Assembly (NCBI GenBank): GCA_943330235.2
Contig: CALQGY020000024.1
Location: 1 to 37,084 of the forward strand
Reading direction: 5' to 3'
DNA: 37,084 nt
DNA from: Candidatus Kuenenia stuttgartensis
GTDB lineage: Bacteria > Gemmatimonadota > Gemmatimonadetes > Gemmatimonadales > Gemmatimonadaceae
Below the pieces are notes generated by a model. That model was not told the DNA's origin. It ran no database searches and worked only from the letters and a program-made list of their open reading frames with translations. The position numbers were made by a program, and so were the translations under genes. Every line of letters starts with the position of its first letter. The stretch's first letter is position 1. Positions 33,408-37,084 of this stretch are shown piece by piece.

Positions 33408-34745
33408 CGACACGTTCGACCAGCCCTGCAGCGCCTCGCGGGCCCACGCCGTGCTCTTGTCGGTGTGACACGCATTGCACGCGTTCGGCATCTTGAACTG
33501 CGTGGTGAGCGTTGGGCCGATAAACGCGAACGTGTGACTGCGCACGTTCACGTCGGCAATGGTCTGCTCGATTTTCGGCATGTGACAGCTTACGCACTCG
33601 CTGCCCGGGCTCCCGCTGGCATGATGCGTGTGCGCCTCCACGCTGGCCGCGCGCGGACCGTTCTTGGACGCCGGTCCGTGACAACTGAGACAGAGCGCCT
33701 GCGCGGGCTTCTTCAGGTCGGCGCTGTTCGCGGTGCCGTGCACGTTGTGGCAGTCAAAGCAGGTGACACCGCGCCGGTACATCACGCTCTGCACGAAGTC
33801 GTTGCCCTGCATGCGATTCTTGTGCGCCGTGCCGTCGGGATAGTGCGTGAACGTCTGCTCACCGGGTTTGTGCTCTTCCAGCTTCCAGAAGTCCTTGAGC
33901 GCCATCCCCTGCTCAAACCCCACCGGCCAGTCGTAGTACTGCCCCTGCTTGGGATTGCTCAGCGGCTGCCCCTGCGAATGACACTGGATACAGGTGTCGT
34001 TGGCGCGCACGAAATCCAGACGCGCCGGGTTCACGATGGTGGCCTTCACCGGTGACGCCACGTGCGCACTGCCGGGCCCATGGCACCGTTCGCACCCGAC
34101 GTTCCACTCGGTGACCGTCTTGGTGGTGATGTTGTAGTTCACCGAATGACAGCCATCGCAGAGCGGACCGGTCGGACGCTGCTTGTTGTCCGCCGGATAG
34201 AACGGTACCCACCAGTCGGTGTTGGGCTGCACGAAGTACGCGCGCCACAATTTGTGCGTGATGTCCCACTGCGCCGAGAGCGGGAAGTAGTCGTTTCCGA
34301 CCTTGGTGAAGTAGCGCTGCTTCCACTTGCTGCCGTACACGAGCGCGACGTCTTCTAACTTGAACGTCAGTAGCGGATCGGGCTTGGAGAAATCCGGCAG
34401 CACCGCCTCGGGGCGTTTCCGCGGGTCCACCACGACGTTGGCCATGCGCGTCTTGGACCACGTCTCAAACACGGCCGCGTGGCACTCGGCGCAGGGCTGC
34501 GAGCCCACGTAGGTCGCGGCGGGTCGGGCGAGGGCGCTGCGAGGAGACGCTGATCGCGTTGGCCGCGACGCGGTCGTCGTCGCGCGCGACCGCGCCGTGT
34601 GCGACCGCGCCGTGTGCGACGGCGCCGTGTGCGCTGCGGCCGTGGGGATCCGTGACAGTACGAGCACGCCCACGACCGCGAGAGCAACAACCGCCCGATG
34701 CACGCGATTCGCGCGGCGAAGGCCTTCGACGAAAGAGTTGGTCAT
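33390..34745 (-). CDS. Octaheme c-type cytochrome (cytochrome c554-like)
   Basis: A 451-residue exported cytochrome with eight CxxCH haem-binding motifs, first cysteines at residues 85, 196, 218, 252, 329, 352, 384 and 423. The signal peptide is within residues 1-39 (VHRAVVALAVVGVLVLSRIPTAAA). A Ser/Thr/Arg-rich stretch (40-75) with a 15-bp repeat links it to the haem region. The segment CDGCHSVNYNI with CERCHGPGSAHV is typical of the widespread multihaem c554/c-prime-like group. Long haem-free stretches (90-195 and 257-328) suggest structural or ligand-binding parts. It probably carries electrons in the periplasm. No reductase or quinol partner is in the window. It is divergent from the MFS gene with 47 bases between starts. 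Confidence 0.92.
   Translation of the reverse strand: MTNSFVEGLRRANRVHRAVVALAVVGVLVLSRIPTAAAHTAPSHTARSHTARSRATTTASRPTRSASPRSALARPAATYVGSQPCAECHAAVFETWSKTRMANVVVDPRKRPEAVLPDFSKPDPLLTFKLEDVALVYGSKWKQRYFTKVGNDYFPLSAQWDITHKLWRAYFVQPNTDWWVPFYPADNKQRPTGPLCDGCHSVNYNITTKTVTEWNVGCERCHGPGSAHVASPVKATIVNPARLDFVRANDTCIQCHSQGQPLSNPKQGQYYDWPVGFEQGMALKDFWKLEEHKPGEQTFTHYPDGTAHKNRMQGNDFVQSVMYRRGVTCFDCHNVHGTANSADLKKPAQALCLSCHGPASKNGPRAASVEAHTHHASGSPGSECVSCHMPKIEQTIADVNVRSHTFAFIGPTLTTQFKMPNACNACHTDKSTAWAREALQGWSNVSPWRGP
34586..34630. repeat. 15-bp tandem repeat in the octaheme cytochrome gene
   Basis: Three units gcgac(c/g)gcgccgtgt at 34586, 34601 and 34616; the first two are identical. They encode repeated His-Thr-Ala-Arg-Ser between signal peptide and first haem. 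Confidence 0.85.
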
Positions 34746-34792
34746 GAGCGAATCTACGTCCCGAAGTACCGCCTCGTGGCTAGCTTAGTCGG

Positions 34793-36028
34793 ATGTCCAC
34801 GCTACCGCGCCGCCGTCTCCCCGCCCGCTCGCCGCTGCTCACGCTGCTGCTGGCGGGGCTGGCGACGCTGTCGGCGTTTGCCACGGACATGAGCCTGCCC
34901 GTGCTCGCCGATACCGCCGCCTCGTTCGGTGTCACGGTTGGACAGGCGGCGTTGACGCTGAGCACGTTCATGATCGGCTTCGCCTGCGCACCACTCATCT
35001 CCGGGCCCGTGTCCGATCATCTCGGCCGACGCCCCGTGCTCATCGCCGGGACCGCGCTCTACGCCGTCTGCGGCGCGTGCGCGGCCGGCTCTAGCTCGTT
35101 GAACGCGTTGCTCGTGTGGCGGCTGTTGATGGGCGCGGGCGCGGGCACCGGCTTTGTGATCGTCGTCGCGATGGTGCGCGATCTCTTCGCCGGCACCGAA
35201 GCGCGCGTGCGTCAGTCCTACGTGAACCTGGCCGCCGGTATTGCGCCAGTCATTGCGCCAACGGTGGGCGTGCTCGTCGCGGCCATCGGCGGTTGGCGCG
35301 CCATCTACGGCACGCTCGCCGCCGGTGCAACGGTGCTGGTGTGCATCGCCTGGTTCACCCTCGACGAATCATTGGCGCCGGCGCAGCACGATGTCTCGTC
35401 GGTACGCGATCACCTCGCGCGCGTGCGCGCCGGCTACGCGCGCGTGCTGCGTCAGCGACTGAGTCTGGGCTTCATTCTCATGGCGGCGCTCAACTTCGGC
35501 GCACTCTTCGCCTACATCACCGGCTCATCACTGGTGCTCATTGGCGTGTTGGGCGTCACCAAACGCACGTACGGCCTGCTCTTCGCCTGTTCGTCGCTCG
35601 GCCTGATGACCGGATCCATCTCCAACGCGCGCCTCAGCCGACGCGGCGTGCCGCACCTGACGCTCGTGACATGGGGCATGGCAGCCATCACCGGCACCGC
35701 CGTCATCATGCTCGGGCTCTCGCTGGCCGGCGTGGTGAGCGTGCTGGCCATCGTGCCGCTCGCGGTGGTGGGCTTTGTCGGACACGGCATGGTGCGCCCG
35801 AACGTCGTGCAGGGCGCGCTTGAACCCGTGCCGCAGGTGGCCGGCGTCGCCAGCGCGCTCATGAGCGCGATCCAGATGGTCACTGGCGCCTCCGTCAGTG
35901 CACTGGTCTCCTCGTACTTTGACGGCACGTCCGCGCGCTCCATGAACGTGGCGCAGGTCGCGTGCGCGCTGCTGTCGGTCGCGGTGTTGGTGCTGATGGT
36001 CCAACCGGCGCGTCGTCTTACCGCCTGA
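34793..36028 (+). CDS. Bcr/CflA-type multidrug MFS exporter
   Basis: A 411-residue, 12-helix drug/proton antiporter of the DHA1 group. Motif A is seen as GPVSDHLGRRPVLIAG after helix 2. Motif C-like sequence in helix 5 reads IAPTVGVLVAAIGGWRAIY, characteristic of Bcr/CflA proteins. The acidic residue in helix 1 (FATDMSLPVL) is conserved. Start at ATG 34793; only GG precedes it and just 47 bases separate it from the divergent cytochrome start, so its leader is very short or absent. Its last 11 bases overlap the end of the convergent ArsA gene. Confidence 0.92.
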   Translation: MSTLPRRRLPARSPLLTLLLAGLATLSAFATDMSLPVLADTAASFGVTVGQAALTLSTFMIGFACAPLISGPVSDHLGRRPVLIAGTALYAVCGACAAGSSSLNALLVWRLLMGAGAGTGFVIVVAMVRDLFAGTEARVRQSYVNLAAGIAPVIAPTVGVLVAAIGGWRAIYGTLAAGATVLVCIAWFTLDESLAPAQHDVSSVRDHLARVRAGYARVLRQRLSLGFILMAALNFGALFAYITGSSLVLIGVLGVTKRTYGLLFACSSLGLMTGSISNARLSRRGVPHLTLVTWGMAAITGTAVIMLGLSLAGVVSVLAIVPLAVVGFVGHGMVRPNVVQGALEPVPQVAGVASALMSAIQMVTGASVSALVSSYFDGTSARSMNVAQVACALLSVAVLVLMVQPARRLTA

Positions 36029-37084
36029 CGTCGACCCCACGCCGCCACGGCACCAGCCACGCGCGCGCGCTCAATGCATCCCGCACCTGCATCAGGTACG
36101 GCACTTCCAACGACGCACGCGCCGCGAGCAACGGATGCCGCGTGCCGCTCGCGGCCAGGCTTGCATTCACCACCCACCCATACGGCTCGATCCCGGCGCG
36201 CCGCAGTTCGTCTTGCAACCGCGACGCCTCATGCACCGGCGTCGCCTCCGCGAGCGTCACCACCAGAATCTTCGTGTAGCGGGCGTCGCGCAGTCGCGGC
36301 AACAAGACCCGCACCGATTCGGGTACATGCGCCCCTGCTGTGCGGGCCACTTCGCGGTGATAACTCTCCGCCGCGTCCAGCAGCAGCAACGTGTGCCCCG
36401 TGGGTGCCGTGTCCAGCACCACGAACGCGTCCTGCGCCTCGTCCACCGTGCGCGCGAACGCGCGAAAGACGGCAATCTCCTCAGTGCATGGCGAGCGCAG
36501 ATCCTCCTCGAGCAGCGCGCGCTCATCGGCCGCCAGCCCGCCCGACGCAGCGGCCGCGACATCCGCCGCACGCAAGACCTCCTGCGCGTACAACGCCGTC
36601 TCCTGCACCGGGTCGATACGACTCACCGTCAACGACGCGAGCGCATGCGGACCCACGGCCGCCGCGACATGTGCCGCGGGATCGGTGGTGGACAGATGAA
36701 CGCGATGCCCCGCGCGCGCGAGCGCCAACGCAATCGAAGCGGCCATCGAGGTCTTCCCCACGCCGCCCTTTCCCATGGTCATCACCACGCCGTGCCCATC
36801 CGCCGCGATCTGCGCCACCAACGCGTCGAGATCGCCGAAGCCGGCGGGCGCAGTGGGCAATAGCGGGCCCGTCGAGATCGACGCGCCGTCCGTCTGCGGC
36901 ATCGCGCCGCTCGCGATCGCCGCGAAGCGACGCAGCGCGTCCAACCCGGTCAGCTCGCTCGCCATCAGCGGAATCGTCGCGCAAGGCAGCGCGCTCAGGA
37001 CCGCAGGCATCGACGCCAACGCATCGCGCTGCTGCGTGGCATACGCGACGGCCACCACATCGTCGCCCGCGGTATCGTCGCCCG
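36018..37084 (-). CDS. arsA: ArsA-family arsenite/tail-anchor ATPase, C-terminal half (5' end outside window)
   Basis: The frame is open to the window edge, so the N-terminal part is missing. Visible are the last ~70 residues of a first (A1) half, ending around MASELTGLDALRRFA. A linker and a complete second (A2) half follow. The A2 half has a P-loop GKGGVGKTS (residues ~96-104 from the GTG at 37058), STTDPAAHV (switch I), SPCTEEIAVF with the cysteine equivalent to a metalloid-binding Cys of E. coli ArsA, and the DTAPTGHTLLLLD signature. This indicates the tandem bacterial ArsA that energises ArsB arsenite export. No arsB, arsD or arsC is in view; they may lie beyond the edge. It ends in TAA at 36018, 11 bases inside the MFS gene. 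Confidence 0.9.
   Translation of the reverse strand, partial: GDDTAGDDVVAVAYATQQRDALASMPAVLSALPCATIPLMASELTGLDALRRFAAIASGAMPQTDGASISTGPLLPTAPAGFGDLDALVAQIAADGHGVVMTMGKGGVGKTSMAASIALALARAGHRVHLSTTDPAAHVAAAVGPHALASLTVSRIDPVQETALYAQEVLRAADVAAAASGGLAADERALLEEDLRSPCTEEIAVFRAFARTVDEAQDAFVVLDTAPTGHTLLLLDAAESYHREVARTAGAHVPESVRVLLPRLRDARYTKILVVTLAEATPVHEASRLQDELRRAGIEPYGWVVNASLAASGTRHPLLAARASLEVPYLMQVRDALSARAWLVPWRRGVDVRR

Noticed and set aside
1..37084. Search for tRNA, rRNA, insertion sequences, phage genes and CRISPR
   Set aside because: No tRNA-like cloverleaf, rRNA segment, transposase or integrase sequence, or repeat-spacer pattern was recognised by eye; a dedicated RNA covariance search was not possible.

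Overview
The window is 37 kb of high-GC, densely coding bacterial DNA with 28 protein-coding genes; the first and last are cut by the window edges. I see no rRNA, tRNA, CRISPR array, insertion sequence or phage gene. The gene content points to a Gram-negative bacterium with an outer membrane and Bacteroidota-style nutrient systems in a high-GC background: a SusC/SusD pair, a second TonB receptor with a DUF4249-like lipoprotein, a membrane-anchored BTAD/TPR regulator, secreted DPP-IV and M14 peptidases with Gly-rich inserts, and an octaheme cytochrome c. Gemmatimonadota is my best guess. This rests on gene content only; no marker gene is present.

Region 1 (1-9.9 kb): the end of an RND efflux pump with an overlapping DUF2892 membrane protein, facing an ArsR-type repressor across a strong hairpin. 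Then come an OsmC peroxidase, a secreted amidohydrolase, a secreted S9/DPP-IV peptidase with a QueD-like gene behind it, a His-rich zinc CDF exporter divergent from a DUF423 protein, and a class I aminotransferase divergent from a TauE/SafE exporter.

Region 2 (10-19.4 kb): a split Aer-like receptor (PAS protein, then a soluble MCP, joined by an ATGA overlap), a 1076-residue secreted M14 metallopeptidase, a membrane-anchored BTAD/TPR regulator divergent from a very small LuxR-type HTH protein, and a CheB methylesterase. No cheA, cheW or cheR is in view.

Region 3 (19.5-28.6 kb): three minus-strand genes joined by stop/start overlaps: exported cupredoxin-like protein, Cache-type hybrid histidine kinase, outer-membrane barrel. 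This looks like one envelope sensing system and is the best candidate here for something poorly described. Divergent from it lies a SusC/SusD pair closed by a strong terminator.

Region 4 (28.7-37 kb): a DUF4249-like lipoprotein coupled to a TonB receptor, a nitrilase, an octaheme cytochrome c, a Bcr/CflA-type MFS exporter, and the C-terminal part of a two-domain ArsA ATPase that overlaps the exporter gene tail to tail.

Two patterns run through the window. Short in-frame tandem repeats (mostly 15 bp, five residues) sit near the N-termini of several exported proteins, and Gly-Gly-rich inserts recur in the M14 peptidase, the TonB receptor and its DUF4249 partner. Most convergent gene ends are closed by long perfect or near-perfect hairpins, several of which include a stop codon in one arm.
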